Positions 26,898-36,607 are shown, numbered from the stretch's first letter. The stretch is DNA of 64,000 nt from Leadbetterella sp964489955 (GCA_964489955.1 CAZBAV010000002.1:72109-136108); one strand, 5' to 3'. The notes: generated by a model from the sequence alone, not told the origin. Numbers and translations are program-made.

Positions 26898-27671
26898 ATG
26901 AAACCTCTTATTTTAGTCACGAATGATGACGGCATTACCTCGAAGGGTATCAGGGTATTAATAGAAGAAGTGTCCCAGTTAGGGCAGGTTATAGTGTTAG
27001 CACCTGATAGTCCGAACTCAGGTATGGGTCATGCTATTACTGTGGATAGTACTATTCACATAAAAAAATCTCCGATTTTTGGTGATATAGAATCATATGA
27101 ATGTTCTGGTACACCAGCGGATTGCGTAAAACTAGCCAAGCACGAACTTTTAAGAGGGCGGAAGATAGATTTGGTGGTGAGTGGAATTAATCATGGGGCC
27201 AATTCTTCAATTTCTGTGATTTATTCTGGTACTATGTCGGCTGCTATAGAAGGCTGTATTGAGGGGATACCTTCTATAGGTTTTAGTTTAAATGATTTTC
27301 ATTATGATGCAGACTTTGAGCATACACGTCCTTATTTGCGTAGTATAGCGTCTTATGTTTTGGCTAATGGTTTGCCAATACATACGGCTTTGAATGTTAA
27401 TTTCCCTAAGAAATCTGATGAGCCACTAAAGGGCATAAAGGTTTGCAGGCAAACTAAAGGCTATTGGCAAGAAGAGTTTGATGCACGTCAAGATCCACAC
27501 GGTAGACCGTATTTCTGGATGGGAGGGCATTACGTAAACAGTGAACCCGAAGCCACTGATACAGATGTGTGGGCTTTGGATAATAATTATGTTTCGGTGT
27601 TTCCTTGTCATTTTGACCTCACCAACTACAAGGCTCTGGAAGCTATTGGAGGGTTAGAAAATTTGGATTGA
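26898..27671 (+). CDS. surE: 5'/3'-nucleotidase SurE
   Basis: A 257-residue protein with the SurE metal site: LVTNDDG (Asp10, Asp11), the Ser of PDSPNSGMGHA and the Asn of SGINHGAN. SurE removes phosphate from nucleoside 5'- and 3'-monophosphates, needs divalent metal, and acts in the cytoplasm in stress and stationary phase. It is monocistronic, with a terminator 35 bases downstream. Confidence 0.96.
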   Translation: MKPLILVTNDDGITSKGIRVLIEEVSQLGQVIVLAPDSPNSGMGHAITVDSTIHIKKSPIFGDIESYECSGTPADCVKLAKHELLRGRKIDLVVSGINHGANSSISVIYSGTMSAAIEGCIEGIPSIGFSLNDFHYDADFEHTRPYLRSIASYVLANGLPIHTALNVNFPKKSDEPLKGIKVCRQTKGYWQEEFDARQDPHGRPYFWMGGHYVNSEPEATDTDVWALDNNYVSVFPCHFDLTNYKALEAIGGLENLD

Positions 27672-27705
27672 ATTTACTGTAGGTAAGTTGCAAAAATAGT
27701 TTGAG

Positions 27706-27739
27706 AACACTCGTCAGATTGATGAGTGTTTCTTTATTT
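27706..27739 (+). terminator. Terminator after surE
   Basis: AACACTCGTC (27706-27715) pairs with GATGAGTGTT (27721-27730), allowing one G-U pair, around a 5-nt loop and is followed by a T-rich tail. Confidence 0.85.
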
Positions 27740-27836
27740 ATTGGTGAGATTGAAAGCTATTTTGTACGTGAAAGTAAGAAGGTTCCTGATGTTAAATTTG
27801 GTAACAATCTAGTTTCTAAATATTGCTTAGAACACC

Positions 27837-28379
27837 CTATCTGCCTTCCAATAATATTTTAGTCTTTAGTATTCCTGCAACGGATAATGAATCAGTAATT
27901 TCGTTTTGCATAACCATTTGGTAGGCTGCTTCAAAAGGTATTTTCTTAAGAGCAAGTTCTTCTGTCTCTTCGGGTTCGGCTTCGCCCATGGTTAATTCCT
28001 CTGCCAGGAATATGTAGCCCACTTCATTACAGACCGAATTAGATGTATGTATTTTGGAAATCATAGTCCATTTCTTTGCCACTAAACCCGTTTCTTCTTT
28101 TAGCTCACGTTTAGCACAATCAAGAGGCTCTTCTCCATGAGGGCATCCTCCTTCCGGTATTTCCCAAGAATATTCATCCGTAGGAAAACGGTATTGGCCT
28201 ACTAAATAAGTGTTATTTTGGGCGTCTACAGCCACAATTCCTATTGCCAGGTTTTTAAAATTCACCTGTCCGTAAATGCCTTGTCCGCCTTTAGGATTTA
28301 GTACTTCATGGTGTTGTACTTCAATCCAGGGGTTTTCGTAAACTATTTTTGTCGAAAGTTTTTTCCAGTTGTTCATCAT
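27837..28379 (-). CDS. Nudix hydrolase, ADP-ribose pyrophosphatase-like
   Basis: A 180-residue protein with a perfect Nudix box, G-x5-E-x7-RELKEETGL, in the middle (starting at IPEGGCPHGEEP). The N-terminal beta strands and the EETEEL stretch after the box resemble the ADP-sugar pyrophosphatase (NudF) group, which cleaves ADP-ribose to AMP and ribose 5-phosphate. It follows the persulfide dioxygenase gene by 35 bases on the same strand and may be co-transcribed with it. Confidence 0.88.
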   Translation of the reverse strand: MMNNWKKLSTKIVYENPWIEVQHHEVLNPKGGQGIYGQVNFKNLAIGIVAVDAQNNTYLVGQYRFPTDEYSWEIPEGGCPHGEEPLDCAKRELKEETGLVAKKWTMISKIHTSNSVCNEVGYIFLAEELTMGEAEPEETEELALKKIPFEAAYQMVMQNEITDSLSVAGILKTKILLEGR

Positions 28380-28414
28380 TGCCTTATTCTCCGAGAACTT
28401 TATCCAAAGGATAT

Positions 28415-29836
28415 TTATTGTTTTAGTGTACTAGGACATACAAAGTTAGTAAGTGGGAATTTTCCAGTTTCGGATATCGCTTTAAATCCACCTTGAATGT
28501 CCACCAAATTGTTGAACCCCCGTGCCTTAAGTATAGATGCAAAAATCATGGAGCGATAGCCTCCCGCACAGTGGATATATTGGGTGTCCTTGTTGTCTAT
28601 TTTATCAATATTATCATTGATATAATCTAGCGGGATGTTTACCACATTTTCAATGTGTTCGGCTTCATATTCGCTTGATTTTCTTACGTCAAGTACTGAA
28701 ATATTGGTGTCAGCTAGAAAATCTTTTGCAAATTCCTCTGCCGAAATAGATTTTATAGTGTCAATGTCTTTTTCGCTATTTTTCCAGGAAGCAAAACCAC
28801 CCGACAGATGACCCAAAGTTTGATCATAGCCTACTCGTGCCAGACGAGTCACTACTTCTTCTTCGCGGCCCGGTTCTGTAATAATTACTATTTTTTGGTT
28901 TATGTCTGTAATTAGTGCACCTACCCATGGGGCAAAACCTCCATCAATACCAATATTGATAGAGTTAGGTATAAAACCTTTAGCAAACTCTTGTGGTTTA
29001 CGGGTGTCTAACATCAAAGCTCCCGTTTCATTCACTAAGTTTTCGAACTCTTCCGCAGAGAGAGCTGTTAGTCCTCTGTTTATTACATTCTCTATACTTT
29101 CATATCCCTTTATGTTCATCATTACATTCTCGGGGAAATAGGCAGGTGGAGGTAAGAGACCATCTGTTACTTCTTTTATGAATTGCTCTTTGCTAATATC
29201 CTGCAAAGCGTAATTGGTCTTCTTTTGGTTTCCAAGTAAGTCGGAAGTTTCTTTACTCATGTTTTTACCGCAAGCACTACCAGCCCCATGAGCTGGATAG
29301 ACCGTGATCTCGTCTGGCAAAGGGAGAATCTTTTTATGAAGAGAATCGTAAAGCATGCCGGCCAATTTGTCCTGTGTAAGGTCCGTTGCAATTTTTTGGG
29401 CTAAATCTGGTCGGCCCACATCTCCTATAAAAAGAGTGTCGCCCGTGAAAATAGCTATAGGCCTTCCATGTCCATCTTTAAGTAAATAACAAGTACTTTC
29501 CAAAGTATGTCCTGGTGTATGTATAGCTTGTATGGTAAGTTCTCCGATTTTAAACTCTTCAGAATCTTCGGCTATATAAGACTCAAAGTCTGGTTTTGCC
29601 GTAGGGCCATAGACTATAGTTGCCCCTGTTTGTTTAGCTAGGTCAATATGCCCACTCACAAAATCCGCATGAAAGTGAGTCTCAAATACATATTTTATTT
29701 CGGCTCCGTCCTTTTCAGCACGCTTTATGTAGGGAGCTACTTCCCTCAGGGGGTCTATAATTGCGGCTTCATTTCCACTTTTAATATAGTAAGCTCCTTG
29801 GGCTAAACATCCGGTATATATTTGTTCTATTTTCAT
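28415..29836 (-). CDS. CstB-like persulfide dioxygenase with two rhodanese domains
   Basis: A 473-residue fusion. Residues 1-240 form an ETHE1-like metallo-beta-lactamase domain with metal ligands in THFHADF (His54, His56, Asp58), PGHTLEST and FTGDTLFIGD. Two rhodanese domains follow. The first (about 255-360) has TEPGREEE where the active Cys would be, so it is inactive; the second (about 370-465) keeps the Cys in IHCAGGYRS. This architecture matches CstB of Staphylococcus, which oxidises persulfides and releases thiosulfate. It is followed upstream in the operon by a TauE/SafE exporter 18 bases away, which supports a role in sulfide/persulfide detoxification. Confidence 0.92.
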   Translation of the reverse strand: MKIEQIYTGCLAQGAYYIKSGNEAAIIDPLREVAPYIKRAEKDGAEIKYVFETHFHADFVSGHIDLAKQTGATIVYGPTAKPDFESYIAEDSEEFKIGELTIQAIHTPGHTLESTCYLLKDGHGRPIAIFTGDTLFIGDVGRPDLAQKIATDLTQDKLAGMLYDSLHKKILPLPDEITVYPAHGAGSACGKNMSKETSDLLGNQKKTNYALQDISKEQFIKEVTDGLLPPPAYFPENVMMNIKGYESIENVINRGLTALSAEEFENLVNETGALMLDTRKPQEFAKGFIPNSINIGIDGGFAPWVGALITDINQKIVIITEPGREEEVVTRLARVGYDQTLGHLSGGFASWKNSEKDIDTIKSISAEEFAKDFLADTNISVLDVRKSSEYEAEHIENVVNIPLDYINDNIDKIDNKDTQYIHCAGGYRSMIFASILKARGFNNLVDIQGGFKAISETGKFPLTNFVCPSTLKQ

Positions 29837-29854
29837 TCTATATAGGGTATGGAA

Positions 29855-30667
29855 CTATAATTTTATCATTTTGACAGTCTCGGCAATCAGTATTCCTATA
29901 CCTAGAACCAAAATTATGCGTCCAAAATTCTTTTTTAGTTTTTCGCCATCCCATTTTTTTGAAATCCTGTGGCCAACAAAGATACCTATGGCTGCTAAAA
30001 TAGTGATTTTGGAGAGGAACATCCAGTCCATATTTCCTTTATGATTGGCCACATCGCCCAGAAAACCTATGAGTGATTTTGCGGCAATAATAATAAGTGA
30101 AGTTCCCACGGCTATCTTCATAGGTAGCTTACTAAACATCACTAGCGTAGGGATAATCAGGAATCCACCACCTGCACCAACCAAGCCCGTAAGTGACCCC
30201 ACCACTAAGCCCTCTATAGTAACAAAAAGTGTACGGTAGCTAGCATTGTCCCGTCTTGGGCTTTGTTTTAACTGGTGATCCTTTACCATAGACCATGCGG
30301 CAGCTGTCATAAGTATACCAAACATAACCATAAAGAATTGCGGTTTGGCTACATGGAAGTTTCCGAAACGGAGTATATTATCTGGAATAGCTGGCACAAC
30401 CACTGCTCTTGTGAAAAGGACTGCAATTATAGATGGAATGCCAAAATTTATAACTGTACGCATATTCACCAGACCTTGAGTATATTTAGGTATTCCGCCC
30501 AGAAGACTGGTAGCTCCCACAATAAACAGGGAGTAAGCCGTAGCAAGTACTGGGTCAATATCAAAAATATAAACAAGAAGGGGTACCGTTAAGATAGAAC
30601 CGCCTCCACCAATAACGCCTAATGATACTCCAATAAGTATGGCACCTAAGTAGCCTAAAATTTCCAT
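29855..30667 (-). CDS. TauE/SafE-family sulfite/sulfonate exporter
   Basis: A 270-residue membrane protein of about eight helices with the two Gly-rich repeats typical of the family (ISLGVIGGGGSILTVPLLVY near the N-terminus and LTGLVGAGGGFLIIPTLV in the second half). TauE/SafE proteins export sulfite and other sulfur anions. It is the first gene of the operon with the CstB-like enzyme, 18 bases upstream, and would remove the sulfite or thiosulfate made there. Confidence 0.92.
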   Translation of the reverse strand: MEILGYLGAILIGVSLGVIGGGGSILTVPLLVYIFDIDPVLATAYSLFIVGATSLLGGIPKYTQGLVNMRTVINFGIPSIIAVLFTRAVVVPAIPDNILRFGNFHVAKPQFFMVMFGILMTAAAWSMVKDHQLKQSPRRDNASYRTLFVTIEGLVVGSLTGLVGAGGGFLIIPTLVMFSKLPMKIAVGTSLIIIAAKSLIGFLGDVANHKGNMDWMFLSKITILAAIGIFVGHRISKKWDGEKLKKNFGRIILVLGIGILIAETVKMIKL

Positions 30668-30822
30668 GAAAAAAGTATTTTTTAAGTTGCTAAAGGACCA
30701 GTCTCAAATTGGGACTTCCGTTCAGAATTTTATAACAGCGTTACCGGCCATACATGGAATGTAAAGCACAAGGAAATTTTAGATTTGTTATTTTTATCCG
30801 ATGGAAACCCCAAGTAATGCAT

Positions 30823-30830
30823 TACTTTTG
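30823..30830 (+). promoter_or_regulatory. Possible -7 box that decides the ppx start
   Basis: TACTTTTG fits TAnnTTTG and implies transcription from about 30836. That favours the ATG at 30867 over the in-frame ATG at 30801, which would lie upstream of the RNA start. No TTTG box is found 19 bases upstream. Confidence 0.4.
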
Positions 30831-30866
30831 AGGCTAGAACTTTCTACAAAAATAATAAATTTTCTG

Positions 30867-31769
30867 ATGCCATCTGCAATCATTGACCTTGGTACAAACA
30901 CTTTTCATCTTTTAATTTTTGAAGGTAAGGAAATACTGTATAAACAATCTACGGCTGCCAAGCTGGGTATGGGAGGGATACAGAATGGGATAATTACCCA
31001 AGAGGCTATACAAAGAGGTGTGAATGTGCTAAAGCAGTTTAGGATTAAACTAGATGAATTAGATGTGCAAAAGGTATTTGCTTTTGGTACTTCGGCTTTA
31101 CGTTCTGCGTCTAATAAAGATGAAGTTTTAGAAGCTTTTCGTTCCCAAACGGCTATAGATGTGAAAGTAATAGATGGAAAAGAGGAAGCTACCTTAATAT
31201 ACGAAGGGGTAAAGCAGGCTGTAGAAATTACTAAGCCAACTTTAATTGTAGATATTGGCGGAGGTAGTGTAGAGTTTATAATTTGCAATAAAGAGCGGGT
31301 GTTGTGGTTGCAAAGTTTCGAGATAGGAGGGCAGCGACTTATTGAGAAGTTTATGAAAAAAGACCCTATTCCAGTAAGTGAGATTGGTAAGTTACAGCAA
31401 TATCTTAGAGAAGTACTTCTACCGCTCAGTAATGCCATCCACCAATATCAGCCAGAAGTTCTGGTAGGAAGTAGCGGTACGTTTGATACTTTAAACGATA
31501 TGCGGTACCAAAAAGAATCTGGTATTTGGCCGCCAGCAGATGTGGCGGGGTTTGACTATCCTATGGCTGATTTTGGCTGGGCTTACGAAAGCCTGGTGTT
31601 TGCTAGTAGGGAGCAAAGAATACAAATCCCCGGTATGATAGAACTACGAGTAGATATGATAGTAGTTTCTGTAATACTAATTGGATTTTTGATCCAGACT
31701 TTCGGATTTAAAGAGATTAAGATTTCTAATTATGCCCTAAAAGAAGGGGCTATGGGTCATGCACAATAA
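30867..31769 (+). CDS. Ppx/GppA-family phosphatase (exopolyphosphatase-like)
   Basis: From the ATG at 30867 the protein is 300 residues and begins MPSAIIDLGTNTFHLLIFEG, the ASKHA phosphate-1 motif exactly where the family starts. LIVDIGGGSVEFII gives the second nucleotide motif. This is the short, two-domain form that hydrolyses polyphosphate or pppGpp. An in-frame ATG at 30801 would add 22 residues without homology. The gene overlaps rqcH by 11 bases. Confidence 0.9.
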   Translation: MPSAIIDLGTNTFHLLIFEGKEILYKQSTAAKLGMGGIQNGIITQEAIQRGVNVLKQFRIKLDELDVQKVFAFGTSALRSASNKDEVLEAFRSQTAIDVKVIDGKEEATLIYEGVKQAVEITKPTLIVDIGGGSVEFIICNKERVLWLQSFEIGGQRLIEKFMKKDPIPVSEIGKLQQYLREVLLPLSNAIHQYQPEVLVGSSGTFDTLNDMRYQKESGIWPPADVAGFDYPMADFGWAYESLVFASREQRIQIPGMIELRVDMIVVSVILIGFLIQTFGFKEIKISNYALKEGAMGHAQ

Positions 31770-33288
31770 TTACCATTTTTTAAGAAAACTGGCAGAAGAA
31801 CTGCGGGTATTGCTAAGGAATACAGAACTGTTGGTTTGTTTTACGCAAGATAAAGATGAAGCCATACTTGGTTTTTCTAATAATTATTATCTGAAATGTT
31901 TTTTAAGGCCAGATTTCTCTGCCATTACAGTTGTAGAAGATTTTAGTAGAGCCAGAAAGAACTCAGTTTCATTATGGGAAAATACGTATGGCTCTAAGGT
32001 TCTCAGCATTAATACTTTCGAAAACGAAAGAGCTATTAAAATACAGCTTTCTGGTGATTTTACTTTTGTTATTAAATTGTTTGGTAATCGGCCAAATTTA
32101 TTGATTTATAAAGGAAAGGACCTTTTGTCTATGTTCAATAATAAATTGCTGACAGACAGGTCTCTGACTTTAGAGAGCTTTGACCGACCTATTACTGTAA
32201 ACTTTGAGGAGTTTGAGAACGCAAACGGTGACTTTAGGAAGTTGTACTTCACATTAGGTAAAGATTTGGCTTCACATTTGGACTCAACTACTGCTAGTGA
32301 GAGCCTAAATGAAAGGTGGAAGATAGTGCAGGATTTTATGGATTATCTAAATAATCCTGCATTTTATATTGATAACAGCGGGCTTTTGCCAAAACTTTCC
32401 CTGCTGGGTGGAGATAAGCAAATTGACGCTATAAATACCATTAATAATTTTGTTTCAGGTTTTCAACGTGTTTCTGCCACAGATCGCCTAAAAGCTACTT
32501 TGAGCCATAAAATTCAAAGGGATATTTCTAAAACTAGAGCTTATATTTCTAGTACTTCTACAAAGTTAGAGGCACTGAAAAATGGAGTTAAAAATGAGGA
32601 ATTAGGAAATATACTCATGGCAAATCTACATGCTGTCAAAGATGGTGAAACGGAAGTGGAGTTGTTAAATTTCTATACGGATACCCCTATTAAGATTAAG
32701 TTAAAAAAGGAGCTTAGTCCCCAGAAAAATGCGGAATCTTATTACCGCAAAAGTAAAAATGAGAAAATAGAAATAGAAACAGCGGAGAATAACATTTTGG
32801 CGGCTGAGCAAAAGTTGGTAAACCTTGAGGAGCAATTGATTGAAATAGAAGAGTCAGACGGTTTGAAGGCTCTCCGTGGGTTTTCTAAGAATTTAGTTTC
32901 GGGAGAAAAGGAAGCTCAAAAAGCAGAACTTCCGTTTAAGGAGTATTTCTATAAAAATATTAAGATTTGGGTGGGTCGTAATGCCAAGAATAATGATCTG
33001 CTACTTACTAAGTACACCCAAAAGGATGATTGGTGGCTTCATGCTCGTGATACACCCGGTTCTCATGTGGTTGTAAAAAAAACAAATCCTTCTATGGATG
33101 TTTTAGAACATGCAGCTTCCATAGCGGCATATTATTCTAAAAGAAAAGGAGAGAAACTCGTTACCGTAATCTATACCCAGAAAAAGTATGTCCGTAAAGC
33201 AAAGAACTTAGCTGCCGGTCAAGTAATTGTAGAGAAGGAGAAGACCCTTTTGGTAGAACCTGTAGATGGCTTAAAAGAGTCTCTGTAA
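31759..33288 (+). CDS. rqcH: RqcH/NFACT-family ribosome quality-control protein
   Basis: A 509-residue NFACT protein: an NFACT-N domain with IKLFGNRPNLLIY, a helical and coiled-coil region (about residues 220-385), and a C-terminal NFACT-R domain with KDDWWLHARDTPGSHVVVK. RqcH binds obstructed 50S subunits and recruits tRNA-Ala to add C-terminal Ala tails to stalled peptides, marking them for degradation. The gene overlaps ppx by 11 bases, so expression is coupled. It is somewhat shorter than the 570-residue Bacillus protein. Confidence 0.9.
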   Translation: MHNNYHFLRKLAEELRVLLRNTELLVCFTQDKDEAILGFSNNYYLKCFLRPDFSAITVVEDFSRARKNSVSLWENTYGSKVLSINTFENERAIKIQLSGDFTFVIKLFGNRPNLLIYKGKDLLSMFNNKLLTDRSLTLESFDRPITVNFEEFENANGDFRKLYFTLGKDLASHLDSTTASESLNERWKIVQDFMDYLNNPAFYIDNSGLLPKLSLLGGDKQIDAINTINNFVSGFQRVSATDRLKATLSHKIQRDISKTRAYISSTSTKLEALKNGVKNEELGNILMANLHAVKDGETEVELLNFYTDTPIKIKLKKELSPQKNAESYYRKSKNEKIEIETAENNILAAEQKLVNLEEQLIEIEESDGLKALRGFSKNLVSGEKEAQKAELPFKEYFYKNIKIWVGRNAKNNDLLLTKYTQKDDWWLHARDTPGSHVVVKKTNPSMDVLEHAASIAAYYSKRKGEKLVTVIYTQKKYVRKAKNLAAGQVIVEKEKTLLVEPVDGLKESL

Positions 33289-33323
33289 GTCTTTCTTTTT
33301 GCAAGGAATCCTTATCTCTGTTT

Positions 33324-33566
33324 TTATAGCATCCAGTTTCTAAAATAAAAGTAGTAGAGTATTGTAGCTAATGTAGCCAAAGCTATAATAAGTGAAATAT
33401 ATAAATGGTTCCTTGTGTCTTTTACAAAAAAGTAGGAGAAAATGCCGAATATAATCCAAACACAATACAATGCGATCTGTACCATATCATTAAATTCGTC
33501 AAAAAGCAGATATAAACCTAGGAGAATAAAAACTATCCAAACAAATTTTATAAAATACAACCTCAT
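33324..33566 (-). CDS. Small membrane protein of unknown function
   Basis: An 80-residue protein with three hydrophobic segments (FIKFVWIVFILLGLYLLF; ALYCVWIIFGIFSYFFV; LIIALATLATILYYFYF), ending in RNWML. Its size, regular helix pattern and own position between two plus-strand genes favour a real gene. No family is recognised. It would lie in the inner membrane. Confidence 0.6.
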   Translation of the reverse strand: MRLYFIKFVWIVFILLGLYLLFDEFNDMVQIALYCVWIIFGIFSYFFVKDTRNHLYISLIIALATLATILYYFYFRNWML

Positions 33567-33725
33567 AATTTTTCTTTAATCTTAAGCAACAAGGTATGCA
33601 TTATTATTTGTTTCTGATATGGGAATGGTACTATTATTTTATTTTAAGGTAGAAAAAAATGATATTTAATTGTTGTGACAATAAATTAGTGTTAATTTGG
33701 TGCTAATTACAACAGCAGACCTTAA

Positions 33726-35462
33726 ATGAAAACCTTTAACAATGCACAGGTGGCTAACTTACCTATGCATCTCAGGCAATACATTGTAGACCAGAATTAC
33801 GAAAAGTACACGCCAATAGATCAAGCTGTTTGGCGGTATGTAATGCGGCAGAACTACAGTTATCTTAAAGAAGTAGCTTATTATCCCTATATAAAGGGAT
33901 TGGAACAGGCTGGTCTGAACATAGAGCACATTCCCAATTTACAGTCTATTAATGATAATCTTGGGGCAATAGGCTGGGGAGCGGTGACAGTAGACGGTTT
34001 TATTCCACCATCTGCATTTATGGAATACCAGAAATATCGTGTATTGGTCATTGCCGCAGATATACGCCAACTAAAACATATAGAATATACTCCTGCACCA
34101 GATATTATTCATGAAAGTGCGGGCCATGCCCCCATAATTGCTGATACAGATTATAATAATTACTTAAGTTATTTTGGTAGTATCGGAACAAAGGCCATGT
34201 TTTCGGCCAAAGATTTCGAACTGTATGAAGCTATTCGTCATTTAAGTATACTAAAAGAGACCGTTGGAGTAGATGTGGTTGAAATAGAGCACGCTGAGTT
34301 AAAATTGAAGGAGATTTCTGAAAATATGGGAGAACCCTCCGAAATGGCCTTGTTGAGTCGTTTGCATTGGTGGACAGTAGAGTATGGTCTCATTGGTACG
34401 TTGGAAGACCCAAAGATTTACGGTGCGGGTCTGCTTAGTTCTATTGGGGAGTCATGTACGTGTATGCAACCAGAGGTTAAAAAGCTTTGGTACACTATAG
34501 ATACACTAAAGTACTCTTACGATATTACAAAACCTCAACCTCAACTTTTTGTAACTCCAACTTTCCAAAATCTTATTGATGTATTAGAAGAATTTGCGGA
34601 TAGCATGGCTTTTAGAAGAGGTGGGAGAGAGGGTTTGCAAAAAGCTATAGATTGTAAAAATGTTGCTACGGTAGAATATTCTTCAGGTTTGCAAGTCTCA
34701 GGAGTTTTTACAGCTGTAGAAGGTGATGTAGAATTTGTTCGTAGTACCGGTCCTACTGCTTTAGCTTTTGCAGATACAGAGCTTGAGGGCCATTCAAAAG
34801 AATACCACTTTCACGGGTTTTCATCACCTGTTGGCAGACTGGAGGGCTCAATTAAGGCTCTTGAAAACTTCGCAGAGGATGATTTGCAGAGATATGAGAT
34901 AGTAAAAGGAAAGGAGGTAAGTTTACGCTTTGAAAGTGGAATAAAGCTTAGTGGACATTTGAAAAAAGTCATGAAGAGAGATGGCAAACTCATCCTTTTA
35001 ACTTTTGAAGACTGTACGGTTACAGATGCAGCCGATAATGTAGTTTTCCAACCAGAGTGGGGAATGTACGACATGGCTGTGGGTGAGAAAATTGTTTCAG
35101 TATATAATGGAGCCGCAGATAAATCGGCTTATGAAGAAATTCAGTATGTAAGTGATACCAAAACAGAAAGGATTACTTACAGTGAAAAAACACTTAACTT
35201 GCATGCCATTTACCAAGAAGTCAGGGCAATAAGGGAAAGTCAAGATGGTTATGAGAAATTAGGAAGGCTTTTTGCTAGGCTAATAGAAGGATATCCAGAA
35301 GACTGGTTAGCAGTTTTGGAGGTTTTTGAATTGGTAAAACATAGAGATGGGCTATTGGCAAGCCAAGTTTTGGCTCATTTGGATAATTTAAAGAAAGATA
35401 ATAAAAAATTGATAGAGGATGGATTGTTTGTAATTGACAATCCGGTAAGACAGTGGATATGA
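33726..35462 (+). CDS. Aromatic amino acid hydroxylase (phenylalanine hydroxylase-like) with C-terminal extension
   Basis: A 578-residue protein. Residues 1-270 form the pterin-dependent hydroxylase core with iron ligands His129 and His134 (IIHESAGHAPII) and Glu219 (WWTVEYGLIG), then YGAGLLSSIGES. The reaction is phenylalanine to tyrosine, using tetrahydropterin and O2. Residues about 280-578 are an extension with no resemblance I recognise, roughly doubling the length of the usual bacterial enzyme (about 260-290 residues). A short-chain dehydrogenase gene overlaps by 4 bases (ATGA) and could recycle the pterin. Confidence 0.9.
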   Translation: MKTFNNAQVANLPMHLRQYIVDQNYEKYTPIDQAVWRYVMRQNYSYLKEVAYYPYIKGLEQAGLNIEHIPNLQSINDNLGAIGWGAVTVDGFIPPSAFMEYQKYRVLVIAADIRQLKHIEYTPAPDIIHESAGHAPIIADTDYNNYLSYFGSIGTKAMFSAKDFELYEAIRHLSILKETVGVDVVEIEHAELKLKEISENMGEPSEMALLSRLHWWTVEYGLIGTLEDPKIYGAGLLSSIGESCTCMQPEVKKLWYTIDTLKYSYDITKPQPQLFVTPTFQNLIDVLEEFADSMAFRRGGREGLQKAIDCKNVATVEYSSGLQVSGVFTAVEGDVEFVRSTGPTALAFADTELEGHSKEYHFHGFSSPVGRLEGSIKALENFAEDDLQRYEIVKGKEVSLRFESGIKLSGHLKKVMKRDGKLILLTFEDCTVTDAADNVVFQPEWGMYDMAVGEKIVSVYNGAADKSAYEEIQYVSDTKTERITYSEKTLNLHAIYQEVRAIRESQDGYEKLGRLFARLIEGYPEDWLAVLEVFELVKHRDGLLASQVLAHLDNLKKDNKKLIEDGLFVIDNPVRQWI

Positions 35463-36160
35463 ATATAGTAGTAACAGGGGGTAGCAGTGGTTTAGGCTTC
35501 GAAATTGCCTTGGAGTTTATCAGGAAAACGGAAAATAAGGTAGTAGTGGTGGCCAGGAATACAGAAAAGCTCAAAAAGCTTTTAGAAATAGCCAAAGGAC
35601 TTAATCCGGAATGTACACTAATTCCTGTAGGGTTTGATTTGGTGAATGATGATATAAACCTGCTTGACGAGTTTATACTAAAGTACCTGGGTACAGTAGA
35701 TGTACTTATAAACAATGCAGGGCAACTTATCCGTAAACCATTTATGAAGTCTACGGAGGCTGATTTTACAGAGATGTTTCAAGCTAACGTGCTCTCACAC
35801 CTAAAAATCACACAGGCGTTGGTACCTTTTATGATTAATGGTGGGCATGTGGTAAACATCGGTAGTATGGGCGGAGTACAGGGAAGCCAGAAGTTTCCCG
35901 GTTTGGCTGCATATTCTGCTAGTAAAGCTGCATTGCATGTAATGACAGAAGCTATGGCTCTGGAGTTAGAAAAGTATAAGGTAAAGGTAAATTGTCTAGC
36001 CTTAGGTTCTGTACAAACAGAGATGCTAGAAATAGCTTTCCCAGACTATCAGAGTCCGGTTATGGCTTTTGAGATGGGTAAGTATGTGGCAGATTTTGCA
36101 CTTAATGCATCCAAGTTTTTTAATGGGAAGGTCATCCCCGTTTCTGTAACTACTCCATAA
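35459..36160 (+). CDS. Short-chain dehydrogenase/reductase
   Basis: About 233 residues from the ATG at 35459, which overlaps the stop of the hydroxylase gene (ATGA). The cofactor motif is TGGSSGLGFEIA, the structural motif NNAGQ, and the catalytic Tyr and Lys lie in YSASKAAL. SDR enzymes reduce or oxidise carbonyl or hydroxyl groups with NAD(P)H. The tight coupling to a pterin-dependent hydroxylase suggests dihydropteridine or pterin reduction; this is inference from context, and the sequence alone does not fix the substrate. An in-frame GTG at 35453 is less likely. Confidence 0.88.
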   Translation: MNIVVTGGSSGLGFEIALEFIRKTENKVVVVARNTEKLKKLLEIAKGLNPECTLIPVGFDLVNDDINLLDEFILKYLGTVDVLINNAGQLIRKPFMKSTEADFTEMFQANVLSHLKITQALVPFMINGGHVVNIGSMGGVQGSQKFPGLAAYSASKAALHVMTEAMALELEKYKVKVNCLALGSVQTEMLEIAFPDYQSPVMAFEMGKYVADFALNASKFFNGKVIPVSVTTP

Positions 36161-36607
36161 TGTTTTATTGTTTTTGTTAGGTGGTTTTTTAGCAAAACAA
36201 GCTTGTGAACGAAAGGATTGCTAATTTCAAAATTATTGTCAGAGATAGTTGTAATGTATATAATTCCACAGAAACTGAGCGTAGTCGGACGTTATTAGAT
36301 CTATTTTTCATACGAGTGCCATTCTGGAATTGGATAATTTGGATTTTGTTGTCTGTCTTATGTATAAATTGTTTTATAGGGGCTTTAAATGCTTTGCCAT
36401 CTATGATCAATTATTTCTGATGGTATTCTTGTTTGGAGTATTGCTAGTACAGGAGTTTTGAGTAAATAATTTTTCTAATGTGCATTTTTAATATTTTGGT
36501 ATAAAGTATGGTGAAATATTGAATTGGGGGAATTTTATTTCATATTCCTTTAATTACACTTCTTTCATATTGGGTTTAATTCGTATACTTGTGCATAAAA
36601 CGCCAAT
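36161..36607. other. Intergenic region before the ethanolamine-type cluster
   Basis: Two overlapping frames on opposite strands (36205-36420 plus, 36189-36410 minus) show no recognisable domain and are probably chance. Near 36584-36591 TATACTTG is one base from the -7 consensus and could serve the permease gene 17 bases downstream. No further feature is visible. Confidence 0.45.

Noticed and set aside
30801..30866. Longer N-terminus for the Ppx/GppA protein
   Set aside because: The extra 22 residues have no family resemblance and a -7 box lies inside them.
36189..36420. Two overlapping reading frames on opposite strands
   Set aside because: Neither shows a domain; an initial thought of a transposase fragment (IIDGKAF) did not hold up beyond those few residues.
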